Shown piece after piece: positions 49,241 to 62,700 of a stretch of DNA of 64,000 bases (its first letter is position 1; every line of letters begins with the position of its first letter). A program made the translations under genes and the position numbers. The stretch is from assembly GCF_950023065.1 (NCBI RefSeq), contig NC_088677.1, positions 21,783,230 to 21,847,229 of the forward strand. The letters are read 5' to 3'. The notes beneath the pieces were generated by a model, which ran no database searches, was not told the DNA's origin, and saw nothing but the letters and a program-made list of their open reading frames with translations. Source of the DNA: Planococcus citri (lineage: Eukaryota; Arthropoda; Insecta; Hemiptera; Pseudococcidae).

Positions 49241-52200
49241 CAGAACCCTGATTTTGGGTCCAAATTCGAGCAGATTAGTTTCATAATTATAACTTCGACA
49301 TACACCTTCATAAATGGGTGAAAGGAGGGGGTGAGTGGAAAATACAGACAAGCCTAAAGTGAAAAATAAGACGCACGCTCCTTCACAACTACAACAGGGG
49401 ATGAAGGAGAAGGGCAAATGAAGTAGATTTCTGAGTTCTGAGACAACAAAGGCTTACAAAAAACTTTTAAATAAATTCAAAGGATCCAAAGTAAACCCAT
49501 TTTTGTAAATTTCACAATTTTTTCGAGATTAAAATTTTTTATTCTCAAACTTGAGATTAGAAAAGTAAATTCGGCCTAAATTTACAAAATCAATAATTTT
49601 ATAAATTTTCAATCCAAAAATTTAAGGATTGCTACACTATAGGCCTACCTTTTTTTCAAACAATCCATCTATATCATGTAGGTATTATTTTCACATCATC
49701 ATAAAATTTCACACAGTGAATCGAAAAACTCTTCTTTCCGCCCTCTCTTCAATTCTCTATTTTAAGCTACTCTTGTAACACCACAAACCACAACACTCTC
49801 ATCGGGGTCAACTATAACAAGTACAGGTCATCGTTTAGGACTCTGGCTCTCGAGAGTTGAAAAAAAAGGCGGAATTATCGACCTATATTTTTTTCCATAG
49901 GTGAGAAAATAACCACAACGAATAAAGTTCGAAGAAACGTGGTGAATATTGTAAATGCATAAAATACACCATCGTTATTTTCTACCAAAAAAAAAAAAAC
50001 CTCAACGAACGCCTTAAACCACAATTCGATCGAGGGAAAGAGGTTATTATAATACAAAACAGGGGGAAAGTTTTGGAATAAAATAACTTCATTATATTCT
50101 ACCTACGTTCAAAAATTATAAAATCAATGCAGGTAGATCGGTAATTGGGTATATTTTCGAATTGGAATTAGCTGATGTAATCTCATATTTGTCGTGCTGT
50201 ATCAAGCTATATCAGTCAATCGAAGTATAATTAGAGACATTATGGTATGAATTATTTTATAAGTTTTTGAAACTCTCGAAGCCTAGTATTTACCTACCTA
50301 CGTAAAATATTAATATACCTACAGCAGCAAGACTATAGAAACATACAACTCATCCTCGATAAATCATTAATCAAACAACGAAAAATTTTTCTTATTTATT
50401 TTCCAAATTAGGCACACCAATACCTAATCGATTTCAAACCAAAATAAAAACCCCTGCATATAAACTTTACCCCTATATAAAAAAAAAACAGGTGAAAAAA
50501 CAAAGAAAAACAAACGTAGTTTTTCCTCAAACCCTAACCCTACGCTTTGGTATAATTTACCACATTCCATTCAACCCTCGACCATCTATTTTGGTAGGAA
50601 ATTTACACGAATCGAGCCCTATATACGAGTAGGATGAGGCAAGTTTAAATATATACGATTTGGAACTTTAAACGAAAATAATTCAGTATACGATTCTCGT
50701 ACCTACTGTCGTAGTACTTCACCCATAAAATACAAACGCGTATTAAAAGGGTAGAATAATAAAAGCTTAGGGTAACTGATAACGAGCTTCAAGTTGGCGC
50801 AAGCGTATCTCATCTAGAAGGCAGCAGATCATCTTGCCAATGAGTCGTACTCGTATATTTTGGAGACGAATTGTCTAAACAAACTTTCGTTCGAGATTTC
50901 CTTTCCTGCTTATTCTTGGAACATTCCGCGAATAAGAGTGAGATGAAAATTGGGTGAAATCGTGGCTCGACTCGTGATTAGGTTTGTAGTCGATAAAAAC
51001 GAGCTTTTTAGGGTGAGGAGGTGGAATGGTGGGAATTTTTTTCCGCTGGAGAGAGAAATACGAAAATAGGTGAGCTGAATTATGATTAAATTTGGTTCAA
51101 GCAATATTGATGAGAATCTTGACTTGAAAAATTACTTCGCAGAAGGAAAAAAATATTATTTTACATTATTCGATACGAGATGAGATGTTCATTTTTATTC
51201 CAATCATCGAATAAGCCACCAGAGAGTGAGAAAAATGACCACGAGAAAATAAGCTTCGAAACGAAAATCCCTTCGGAGATTTCAACATGTAAAAAATATT
51301 CCTCTGCGGAAATCCCATCGATGGAATTAACAAAAGAACGAAGCAGGTTTCTAGGGAATCGATGAAGGGTAAAAAAAAATGATCAAAAAAATAATCGCAG
51401 TAAAAAACACTCGTATTATTAAGCTCAAAATTCAGCACTTCCTGAACTTTGGTAATAATCGACTCAAAAATCGAGCCTCGAGGTCTTCGAATGTTAATTT
51501 TGAGTACCCTAATTAGTCTGAAAGTTGGCCAGTCCCACTCGAAGATGCGATAAACCAGGAGCAAGGAATCATAAAAATCTGAAAAATTCACACTTTACCA
51601 CTTATGATTTTTCTTTCTCGGAACACGAAACCACACCACGAAAATCGCGAACGAAATTTTATACTAAAAAGCTCAACCAATAAAACAGCGAAAAAGTTTA
51701 ATCGATGCACCATCGACGACGACAGGAAAATCCAAACTGAGCAAAGTGAACGAACGCAGAGTTCGGAATTTCCTCCTCGTGACAAAAAACAACAAACGCT
51801 TGCGCTTTGTGGGCTATTTTACGAGTACAATTTTACGTTCGCGACGATAGTACGAGTAATAATTTCAACGAAATAGAAATCCGAATGTCGAATGACTTCG
51901 GTGTTATTTTACTTCGCAATAATTTACCCAATATAAACAATATTTGAATTATATTTCGTACATAAAAGCTTCTAGCGTCCTTGTACGAAGTACGACCAGA
52001 GGCAATATTTGGAAAACATCGAAGTGCTCGAGTATTCGAGGCTGAGAGAATACATATTTATTTAATAGATTTTTTTTATACGGATTCCGTATATGATTCG
52101 ATTCGATATATGTTCCAAATATTTTCGAACTCGATGACTGCAGTAATTTGAAACCCTCAAAATGGGGTTAGATTTTTTACAAGTACAGCTTTCAATGTCC

Positions 52201-54108
52201 AATTTCAACCAATCAAAAATCGATGACCTTTACTTGCATCTTAGGGAGCTTTTGCGCATGTACAGTAATATTATTATTGCGTTGTTCATTCAATTAAATA
52301 CTATTCGCAGGTAATACTTTCGGACCACGGGTTGATCTCCTTCGTGCAATTGTTCGGCCTACAATCTGATACGCTACCGTATAGCTTTGCAAAAGCCAGG
52401 AGCAGTTCAAGTGCATGGTCGAGGTGTAGTTTGATTTATCGTTTACGTGTTTCTTCTAATAACCCTTCAACGAGAAGGCTTTCTTTAAACACGGAGCTAT
52501 TTTGGCAAAATTATGGTAATGAGGTCAAATTACATTATACGTGAGATTTTTAAACGTGTTATTCATCGTCAAGTTAGAGTAAATATTCGTGACTTGGTTC
52601 AACACTAGGTACTTGGCAATCGACGATCTAGAGCAATGGTCGTATTTTCACGTTACTTTTCCTCGATATTGTAATCGAAAGTAGAACTTAAATTCGCCAA
52701 ATTTTATTCATATATAAATTAAAATGCATCGTTGTCTTTGTGTAAGCTTTCGGTGTTTACTTTAACCGAAAAAATTTACTTAGATCACTTGATTGATTGC
52801 AACTGAAGACTGGAGAGCTGATAACGAAGCAACAACAAGATAACGTTGTAGTTGAAGTGTTCGAAAAACACTTCAAACTATGTGCATATTTCGACATCAC
52901 ATTTAAATTAGAACTCATAAATTACGAGTAATAATTTAAATTCGTGTACTTTCGTACGTACCAGCTGTGATTAAATCTATGTCTATGAAATACCTACTAG
53001 TCGTGAAGTGAAATGAGATCTAATTACCTGAGATGAGTACGACAAAAGTTTCTAAAAATGATGAAGCTGGATGTCTCTCACTCGATCATAGTACGAACCA
53101 ATTTAGGAATACGATGAAATAGAATTTATAATTCTATAAAAATGATGAAAATTACGAATTCGAGTATGAAAATTCGCGTCACGAGTGATTCATTTTTTGG
53201 CTGATAACTCGTATCAGCGAAAAATATTGCGTGTTGCTATTTTCACAACACTCTGAACTTGGTTTGCGAGTTTCACAATAGCATGAACTGAAAGTTGAAA
53301 ATTTTTCTCTTTTTTGTTTTCAATCAAAATTTTCGATCAATTTATGGTTTTAATTTTTTAAAAGTTCAAAACTTTGTAAGTTTGTAAGTGCAAACTGCAA
53401 ACTGACTGAAAAGGGCTCAAGTCGATTCATTTTTTCATCAATTTTGCCATTTTTGCCTTTTGCCTCAATCTTTTCTTTATTCTTTATTCTTTATCTTTAC
53501 ACATTTTTCCATGTCAGGAGGTCAGAATCTTCGAATTTTGATTGAATTTGATTAGGTATTTTTAGTTTTAGGAGCTGAATTGAATATTTGAAACCATGAA
53601 ACCAAAATCGTGTTTTTAAACTTTAAAATTTAATCTGTTTTCTCAATTCTCAATTTCTTATTACTTGAATGAAATCTGATCATTGATCAACACAGTAGAA
53701 CCTATTAACAATAAGTAGGTGCCAAATGCCAATGCAATATTGCTTTGTACTGGTAGAATTTCACCTCTAAATTGAAAATCTTGTGATTTTTGACGAAGAC
53801 TGAAAGACCCCTTCCCTACCCCCTTTTTGCAATCCCTACGGTCTTGTCTCAATTACATACAAATTACAAAATTTCTGAACAAAGACATTGTGAATGTGTG
53901 AAGTAATCATTCGATTACTATCAAAGAACAAAGATGAAAGGATCTATTTCTCAATAAAATTGATGGTTGAACAAAAGGTTGATTTTTGTTCTTTTCTTTT
54001 TCATTCATCATTATTTCTAATTCTAATACCTCTTCTGAACATTATTCAATCTTGTTCATCTCATTATCTGTTCGGTACAAAAATGTAATTGTAATTGTTC
54101 TGTGTTGG
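49241..54108. other. 4.9 kb with no recognised gene
   Basis: AT-rich single-copy-looking DNA. Small ORFs (for example 51166-51591 minus, 51604-51876 plus and 52332-52544 plus) show no known motif and no convincing splice partners. The stretch 51600-52600 is less AT-rich and could hold an unrecognised exon or a regulatory region. Confidence 0.35.
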
Positions 54109-55151
54109 CAGTGGCGGACTGGGTCGGTTTAGGCCCCTGCCGAATGCACCGAATGGGGCCCCCAAAATTTTTCCCTCTCCCTTAAGAATTTTTCTCGTTC
54201 TGTTTTTTCCTATGTTTGGAATGGAAACTTGAATGCAAGTTGTGCGATTACTTTTTGCTTTCGTCGTTTTATTCAATATTTATTAATATAGGTACCTAGC
54301 AAAAAAGATAAGATTTTTTGAGGTTGGGGGGGCGGCGGAGGAAAAATTAATTTCACCGAATAAAATGACAAGTTTTTAAAGTGAAATAAAAGATGAAATG
54401 ACAATTTTTTCAATTGATATAATTCGCATTTGAGCTTATAAAAAATTATTATTTTCTCTTCTGAATTTATGGAAGTTTCAAAAATGATTTTTTTTTTTTT
54501 TTGGTTTAGAAAAGGAACAGAAATTGACCCGAGCAAATCGAGGGCAAAAGCTTTTAAAAATTTGTATTTCGAGAGGTAAAAAAACGATGTTTTTGTAAAA
54601 TTTGTTCACTTTTTTAGCTCAAAATTTTAGAACTTAGAATGACTTTTTTTTTTTAAATTTCAAATTTGAAAATGAAAAGTAAACAGGCCCAGAGCGGAAT
54701 GAGAGCAGAAGCTATTTCCGATTTGAGAAGTAGAAAAACAACGTTTTTTTGAGGTGAAAAGTGCGTCTTTTTTTTGGTTAGGAAATTTCTTGGAATTTGA
54801 ATAGGTAGGTAGGTACCTACTCAATAGATTTTTTTTATTAAAGTTCGATCTCGATTTGAAAAAATCACACAAGGCCAAGTGAAGTCAGGGCCGAAAATGT
54901 CAAAAATTTGTATTTTAGGAGGAATAAAACAATTTTTTTTGGTGACTGATGAGTTTATTTTTTTGGCCATACAATTTTAGAATTTTTGCATGTAAAATTG
55001 AAAGTTCAGATGCTCAAAGAAAAGAAAAGAAAATTGACCCAAGCAAAGCGAGGGCAAAAGCTCACAAAACATTTTGTAGGAAAAGTAAAAATATCATCAT
55101 TTTGGGGTCCCTGGCGATCGCCAGGTAACATCATAGGCCAGTCCGCCACTG
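54109..55151. mobile_element. 1.04-kb non-autonomous hAT-like element
   Basis: Perfect 14-bp terminal inverted repeats CAGTGGCGGACTGG / CCAGTCCGCCACTG. The first 70 bp are GC-rich, unlike the rest. Inside, a degenerate block is repeated about four times (landmarks GACCCGAGCAAATCGAGGGC at about 54525 and GACCCAAGCAAAGCGAGGGC at about 55035, with weaker copies near 54690 and 54875). The flanking octamers TGTGTTGG and TAAGTTTT match poorly, so the target duplication has decayed or the element was rearranged. No transposase. Confidence 0.75.
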
Positions 55152-55744
55152 TAAGTTTTGGTTTTGATCATCACTGGATTACCTCAATTTTTCGTGGATG
55201 GTTGAACGTTGAACGTACTCCGACAAATTTTAGAAGTCGTCAATTTCCAGGCTTATTTTTAAAAAAAATAATATTCATTCATCTGCCCGCCCCCCTCCAA
55301 AAAAAACCTGAAAATTTTAAGATTTTCGTCCCTCCTTCTAATCACCTAAGTTGATTTAGGTGGCCTAATTTTCTATAACGCATTTGTCTGCTTAAAGTTA
55401 AATCAAGAGGTCAAGACACACTTTTTGTTATGGGTTGTCTTTTTCTTTTCTTCTTCACAAAATTATACCTGAATGTTGGAGTAAAAACTCAAAAATTTTC
55501 AAGAATTCTTCCTGATTAAAAAAAGAAGAAAAAAAATCGAAATTTAGACTCCAAATTTGAGCATTATATGATGTTGCTTTATTAAAAGCTAACATTTTTG
55601 AAATTATTTTGAAATGCTCAAAAATTTTCTTGAAGCAATTTTTTTGAAGACTTTACACTCATCATTTATCAAAATTCAATATTGAGAAAATAATTGTGAA
55701 AAATCGCTCTTGATGATCTTGTCAAGTTGAATAATTACTGTATT

Positions 55745-56345
55745 TCTCCTCAGCGTCCTTTTGAGGCCACTATTTCTGACCTACCTGTCCAGCCACTCAT
55801 GGTTGTTTGTCTGCCTGTCTGGCCTTTAAAGGTCATTGACCTCTCTGACTGGCTTCTTATGGTTGTTTGTCTGGCTTCTCGGTTTCGAGGTTGTCTGAGT
55901 GTCTGTTTGGCTTCTTAAGGTCATTTACCTGTCTGTCTGTATTCCTGTCAGACCTCATAAGGTCACTGACCCCTCAAAATGACTTCTCTAGGTACCTACT
56001 CTGTTTGTATAAATAATTTTTCAATGTCTTTGACCAATGTGTATAGTCTCTCAAGGTCCTCTGTGTTCCTGTTTGGCCTCTTAAGTTCATTGACCTCTCT
56101 GTTGGCCTCTCGAGTTATCTGAGTGCCTGTATGGCGCCTCAAGGTCATTGACCTGTCTGTCCGGGCCTTTCAAGGTCAAATATATTTCTGTTTGGTCTCA
56201 TATAAGATCATTGACCCATTAGTATGGCTTCCCAAGGCTGTTTATTTGGCTGACTGGCCTCTTAAGGTCACTGACCTGCCTTTCTAGCCTCTTATGGGCG
56301 TCTGTGTGTCTATCATGTCTAGCCTCTCGAAGTTGTCTGAGGCCT
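55745..56345. repeat. Minisatellite of AAGGTCATTGACCTGTCTGT type
   Basis: About a dozen irregular units of roughly 45-65 bp: GGCCTCTTAAGGTCATTGAC, then CTGTCTGTCTGGCTTC. Unit sequence and length vary. No coding function; the stretch is notably less AT-rich than its surroundings. Confidence 0.8.
55830..56277. promoter_or_regulatory. Array of IR-1 nuclear-receptor motifs (AGGTCAnTGACCT)
   Basis: Perfect palindromes AGGTCA-n-TGACCT occur at 55830-55842, 56142-56154 and 56265-56277. One-mismatch versions are at 55918-55930, 55960-55972 and 56084-56096, and a two-mismatch version is at 56205-56217. This is the consensus bound by the insect ecdysone receptor/USP dimer. Seven spaced sites in 450 bp are unusual. 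They may have spread only because the minisatellite unit happens to contain the motif, so function is unproven. Confidence 0.4.
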
Positions 56346-57742
56346 GAAATTCAACTAGGTACCTATACTGAAATTTGTCTTTGTAGTTTATTTTTGTGAA
56401 AGGATTTTTTGATGGTGGGGGGGGGGGGTGAAACTCGCTTAAAACGAAAAACACTTAAATCCGGCCACCTATTCAAATTGAAAATATGATTATTTTTATT
56501 GTATCAAAGAAATTCAGCTGACTTCAACTCGCCTCAAGCTCTTCAATTCTTCATACCTATAAAGTAAGTATAAACCTTTATAAAAGTTAGAAAATGCTCA
56601 ATCGTTATCGAAAAAATTCTTATTGCTTGGTTTGAAAATTTCCCGAGTTCCTATATTCATCTTATTTAGAGTTGAAAAAAGAAAAAAATCATGATCACTG
56701 ATCAGAACAGAGCAAAATGAAATTAGAACAGGCGAATTAAATTTTTTTCTACAAGTTCCACCCATGCAGAAAATTCAACAGAACAGAACAAAAATTACAA
56801 CGTTTTGTTCAACCACTCCCGCAATTTTCATCGTTTTAAATTTTAATCCCATCTGTTGAGTGAATTTTTTTCTCTTATACACAAGAATGTTTCAAACTTT
56901 AAAATGAAAACTTTTTTTGTCAAAAACTGTTTTTTCAAAACTGTACGGTTTTGGTTTTTTCCATGTTTTTTTTTCTTTCGTTTTTTCTCACGTTTTTAAG
57001 AAACTTTCAGTTTTATTCATTTGTTTTCAACTGATGTTGCTGAAAAAATGTCTCACATTTTGATTATGATGAGACATGAATTACAAATAATCTTCGCTTC
57101 TCAGCATACGAGTAAAAATAGGTAGGTATGTTTTTAATCAAAAAATTAATTTTTTGATTGAGTAACTGTTTTTCAACAACTCTTGATCCTGATCACTTGG
57201 ATCTGCTCCAATTAAAAACGGATCCAGGGAATGTCTTATATGTAGATTTGATCTAGTCACATTCAGATCCAATAGTTTTCTACTGAGCTTTTAGAAATAA
57301 GAAAGAGGCTGTAGGTGTGATTAAATGATTTTGACAAAATATTGAACGATAAAATTTAATTTTAAATGAATAAAAAATTTACAATCAAGTATAGTTAGGC
57401 CTGTGTAATTTTAGATACTTTTGAAGATAACATGATATTGCAAAAAAAAAAAAAAAAAAAAAATGATACCTACCTAATAATTTACAGCTCGTTCTTCGAA
57501 AAAATAAAATTACATTTTTTTTTCAAGTAGCCTATGTTTGGTTTTCTGAAATGTGATAAAGATCTGAGAATTTTTATTTTGCTTTTTTGTAACAAATTTC
57601 ACGATTTCACTGCAAAACTTTCTCAACTTGATGCAACATCGAACCTTGGAAAATTTCACACTGATCACTTCCGCAATACCAGGTAGGTATTTTGAAAAAA
57701 CTCGAAACCAATACTGGAACACCGCTCTGACTCGAACCTCAA
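56346..57742. other. Intergenic, no gene recognised
   Basis: Holds a G-run (about 56418) and a 20-bp A-run at about 57444. The last few hundred bases should include the 3' UTR of the minus-strand gene ending at 57743. No convincing polyadenylation signal was picked. Confidence 0.35.
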
Positions 57743-58858
57743 CTACGGTACAGCAGCATACCGAAACTGATTTTGTACAAAATCTGGTAGCGTAAATTTC
57801 GCTCTAATCTTCGGCGTCTTCGTGTACTTAGGAATAAGCGTAAATTTACTCAATAAATGTTCAACTTTCAGATTCGATAGTCGTCTCCTATCCACGTACA
57901 TGTTTCCAAATCGAGCTTTGCAAATTTCTCCGACACTTCGTAAATGCGGTTTAAGGCTTCTCATTATACTCATCCTATCACGAAGGCCTCTGGGTAAATG
58001 CATATGGATCTTGATCCCCATACCTCTGAGTTTCTTCCGTTTGAAAAGTACTCTTTCGACGAGATGAGTGTTGTTGAACGTAACCCAAACTGGTCTTAAA
58101 ATCGTATCGTTTCGTTTACCCAGTCTTCTGGTGAATATTATTTGATCGTCTTGGAATTTAATTTTCATCATGTCTCGGAACATTGGTATTAGGATGTTTT
58201 TAATATCGACTTGATTTTTTTCGGTTCTATTTAATCCGTAAATTAAAACACTTCGTGCCAGGTAACCACTGTTGGGGATTTTTGTACCTCTGGTCTAGAA
58301 ATCAGAATAATAATAAAATCGAGTGTTGGCGAGGGTTCGATCAATTCTTATGAATTAGAATTAGGTAATTCGTACTTAGCTATTTATATCTTTACTTCAA
58401 AGCAGCAATTATTTAATGGAAAAATAACGAAGAAATTCAGAAAATAGGATTAAAGTGATTGAATATTAACGCAGCAGTAATTTTGCTCACTCAGCAGTCA
58501 TCATTTGATAAACCTTCTAACAGAACGCATAAGTTCTTACAATTTGAATTCTTAGAAAGAATGGTAACTGAATGGAGACTATTTCGGTTGAATTTTATTA
58601 CCTAATTTCGATTTCAACAATCATCATGAGACAAAGATAGAATATTATCTTCTTCGATAGGTAATGGATACCTACTTGGCTCTTTTTAGTAGCAGCATCA
58701 GTATAAGATAATTCAATTGCAAAATTAAACCTAAAAAAATGCATTCAAAAATGGCTTACTCGTCTTCGACGTAAGGTTGTGGGGCGTTTAGTAGTCATAG
58801 CCGAACAGCAGTTCGCTATTGCAAGCAACAGCACGATATTGAATGATAAATACTTCAT
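57743..58858 (-). CDS. Putative secreted protein with LINE-1 ORF1p/FP25K-like domain
   Basis: Two exons, 58858-58760 and 58294-57743, phase-0 GT-AG intron of 465 bp, 216 residues. Exon 1 (33 codons) is almost exactly a signal peptide: MKYL, hydrophobic FNIVLLLAIA, cleavage likely after NCCSA, then a basic TTKRPTTLRRRR. Exon 2 resembles the C-terminal nucleic-acid-binding part of L1-type ORF1 proteins and the related baculovirus FP25K family seen in insect retroelements: IIFTRRLGKRN, RPVWVTF, LFKRKKLRGMGIKIHMHLPR, RMSIMRSLKPHL, GNMYVDRRRL. The protein is very basic. There is no zinc knuckle, no linked RT and no poly-A tail beside it, and the frame is intact, so this looks like a domesticated domain given a secretion signal. 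The domain match is by eye. Alternatively exon 1 is a chance ORF and exon 2 a transposon relic. Confidence 0.65.
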
Positions 58859-59777
58859 ATTAATATTATTAAAGAAAAAGGTCAACGAAGAAATCCAGTT
58901 CTATGCATTTTTCACGTTGTAACAACTATTTGGAAATCCATTTTAATTAAATTTTGAATCGAAAATTTACTTTCGTGTGTTGAAACGCAGCCGAAAAAAT
59001 TTCTAGTTCGTTCGTTATCTTCCGATGATGAGAAAGGTGATTAAATGGCATGAGAAAAATTTAATTTCAGATATCAGCATCAATACAAATAATCAATTCG
59101 GAAGCTGATCTATTGATTTATTCGAGGAAGTTGCAAGCGTGAAAAAATTTCACAATTTTGAGAACATTTTGAATACGAAGGTCAAGCCTTGGAGTACTTT
59201 TCCAATTCAGAAAGCTAGTGCACGTCATTCCATATTCAAATACTCCACTATTTAGTAGTATCATCGAGATAATTATTATCTCGTACGCCAACGTTTCGCA
59301 AATATAAATTCTCACTCCTCAAAATTACAACATTGAGACATTTTTCAGTCCAAATAAAATAATACAAATTAAGCTGAACAGAAACTTTCAACGTATTTAT
59401 TCGATAACGATGAATATCTTGCAAAAAAAAATCCAATATAGATGTAATATAAAACACGTTCTTGAACATGAACTACAATGCTGATTTTATTTCACGCATT
59501 TATTATTTTTTAAAAACCCTTTAATAGCTTTCAACTCCGAAAAAAAATCGCATAACCGAAAGAATAGTAGAATAACGAAATAGGTCGTTAAAAATTAACA
59601 CATTCGAGTAAGAAGATATAAACTACGTACATTTTGTCGTCGTTATCGCGGCAACACTTACACAAATAATTTTAATGAAATAAAAATGATTAATTTTAAA
59701 AACAAACAAAAAAAAAAAATACCATACAACATAACATAAAAGATAAGCGAATACTTAGAGAAGTTCACACGAAGAAT
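58859..59777. other. Interval between the secreted-protein gene and RNF10
   Basis: Holds the promoter side of the minus-strand gene starting at 58858 and the 3' UTR of RNF10 (stop at 59778-59780). AATAAA-type signals on the minus strand near 59483-59505 could end the RNF10 transcript. Short ORFs at 59118-59469 have no known pattern. Confidence 0.4.
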
Positions 59778-62700
59778 TTAATGATTGGTATACACCATTC
59801 CGACCGAACATAGAGGTACAGGCTTTTGCTTCTTTTTCTTTTTGTTTTTACCAGAATTTTGCTTGTTAGCTGCGAAAAGAACAAAATTGGCGATAATTAA
59901 AAACCTTTAATGAACTCGCGAGACAGGAAGGAGGAAGTACACGAATATCGTTGATACCTTCTTTCTCTTGTTGGGCTTTTATCAACGCTGCTTCGACCGC
60001 ATCACTGATTAGATTACGAGAATGAGATGTGGACGCTTCGCTTTCCGATACAGTGGCACGTTTACGCCATCCACCATCTTTGTTAGTGTCTTTCAATTTC
60101 TACGAACAAAAATCACAAAGTTGTAGAAAAAATTCAATTAAGAAGGAGGGAAAGGATCGAGGAAGAATTACCTGCGCAAATGTATTATTATTATTCAAGG
60201 TTAATGAACTGAGAACTTTGTTTAATGGAGAAGTACTACGTCTAGACATGTTACTTTGGGGGCTACTGGCTCGACTCGAAGTAGCTGACTGAATCCTAAA
60301 AAAAAGAGTCATCAACCATAAGAAAAGTCCAACTGAAAATTAAATCCATGAATTCGAGATGCATACCTTGGAGATAAATTAGGAGGTGTATCAGAACCGC
60401 ATTCGGGAAAATGATGGTACGAATCTAATCGTAAACTTCTCGGCGGCGAATGACGACCGAGCTGTTTATTAGCCAATTGTTCGGCTTTCTTTTGAATCTT
60501 ACGTTCCTCTTTGGCTCGTTTTTCACGTTCCCTGTTCCTTTTATCAAGTTGATCTGAAATCAAAACACTCGGTTAATCAAACCGAATCCTGAAAATTTCA
60601 TTCGAAATGCCATTAATACGACGATGCCAATCACCTTTGAAATAATTCTTCGTTTCCGGCGACACGATCTCCGGTGGGAGATCCACTTCGATGACGAGGA
60701 ACTGACAAGTCAGCGGTAAATGTTGAAGGTATCGCAGACGTTTACGTAATCCTTCGGTCATCGAACCGGATTCGATTTCCACAATAGAGCCGGTTATTAC
60801 GGGAGGTCCATTTTCTAGAGATCCGTACTCGCGTTCCAACATTCTGGCGTTGATCGAATGTAAAAATATCTGCTGGCCGTCGATCGCTATAAAAGGCTAT
60901 GAATTAATATCATTGTCAAGATTAACTGGTCGCGAACTCGTACGTGGAATTTATACCTTGATAAAAGTAAAAGTCTTTTGCATGCGGAATATTTGCATTG
61001 GCCGAGATTTCAAGGTCTTCGGCTGTTACGTTGGGGATCGTGTCTTCTCCGTTGCTGCTTACGCTTTCGTAACGAATTCTGGACAAGAAAATGGAGAAAT
61101 TAATAGTCAAATAATAATGAAACTCCAGTTCAGGGCTCGTACTCAATTTCTACCGAAAAAAAGCAACTTTGGAAATCAAAAAAAACTCGAAAAAGTAACA
61201 AAAAGTGACCAAAATATCAAATTGAAATGTTCGGGTCTTTTTTCCAATAAAGTTGGAACTATTTTGAAACTCTTTGGTAACAAAGCGAGACTTGATCAAT
61301 TTTTGGCAACAAAGTGAGAATTTTAGAAATTTCCGGTAAAAAGCGAAACTTTGACAATTTCATCAAAAAGAAGGGCTTTTTGGAAATTTTTGTAAAAAAG
61401 TGAGATTTTTGAGCCATTTTTGAAAAAAAGTGAGACCTCATGGAATTTTTCCAAAAAATGACAATTAGAATTTTTGGCAAATTTTGGCAGACAAACAACT
61501 ATTCGATGATTTTTGAAAGAAATCAAAGATTTTAAGCAATATTTCTGGAAAACAAGAATTTGATTTTTGTCGAAAATGTTCACAATTTTTTTCAAAATGC
61601 GTAACTTTCACAATTTTTTTCAAAATGCGTAACTTTTTTGCATCTCTTGAGTAGAAAAAAAAACACGAAACGAAACTTTGGTAATTAAAAAAAATTTGAC
61701 TAAAAAGCGAGACTGTTCAATTGTAGAGAACCTAAAATTTGTGGCAATTTTTTTTGAAAAAGGTATGGTACTTCTGATAATTTTCGCAACTTGATTTCTT
61801 AAAAAGCAACAAAGTACGAGTCCTGGGAGCTCTTTCGTGTTGAATCGACCATTCATCCAACAGCTAAAAAAACCACCACAACCACCTTCAGGAAGGGGAA
61901 GGAGGAAGCAACGAATGCTTGAAGCTGTGAATTTGGTCAAAATAACACGAAATCACCGAATACTATAGTTGATAAAAATTTACTTGGTTCGTGGGGGACT
62001 TCCAACAATAGATTCTTTCGCGGTTTCATCGTCGTCTAAAATATTGGTAATGGATTCGAACGGAAATTCCTAAAAAAAAAAATCATTCGTTGAAGATATG
62101 CACTGTACCTTAATTCAAAATATTTCAGAATATAGATTTACCTCTGTTATAGATTCTGGAGAAGACGATAAATTAGAAGGAATATCGATTTTATCTTCTA
62201 AACTACTACTACAACATGGAATATCTTCCGATGGACCAACTGTATCCTATAAACAAACAACCCAATCAGTAAATCACTCCAATGAAAGCAAGCAAATAAA
62301 AAGATAACTACCTGAAGTAATTTAGCTCGACGTTCACTCAACAGCTGTACCGCTTCTTCGACGAAACAAAGCTCGGGAGTGTTTTCACTCGCAGATAACT
62401 CGCATCTAAGTTCATTTTCTTCATCTTCGATTATTTTCAAAATCTAAAGACAATATTCACTTAGAGGAGTTGAAAGGGAAAACACAATAAGTGATTCAAC
62501 TAACGTTTTTATGATCTGCCAATAAGAGTTTCGAGTACACAGTTGTACGTTGATTTTCTGTAACATAGAGCAATGTGTTGGAAGATCGAGAAGTTCCTTC
62601 TGAGACTGGCATGGTGATGGTAGATCCACGTTCTCGTTTAACCAACTGAAAAGTTATTTCGTTACCGGTATTGTATTGAATTTGATTCAGTAGTTTTACG

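Noticed and set aside
52332..52544. 70-codon plus ORF with a Ser/Arg-rich middle
   Set aside because: No recognisable family, no splice partners, and length within the range expected by chance in a less AT-rich stretch.
55745..56345. CRISPR-like regular repeats
   Set aside because: Units are irregular in length, have no constant repeat/unique spacer pattern, and the DNA is eukaryotic.
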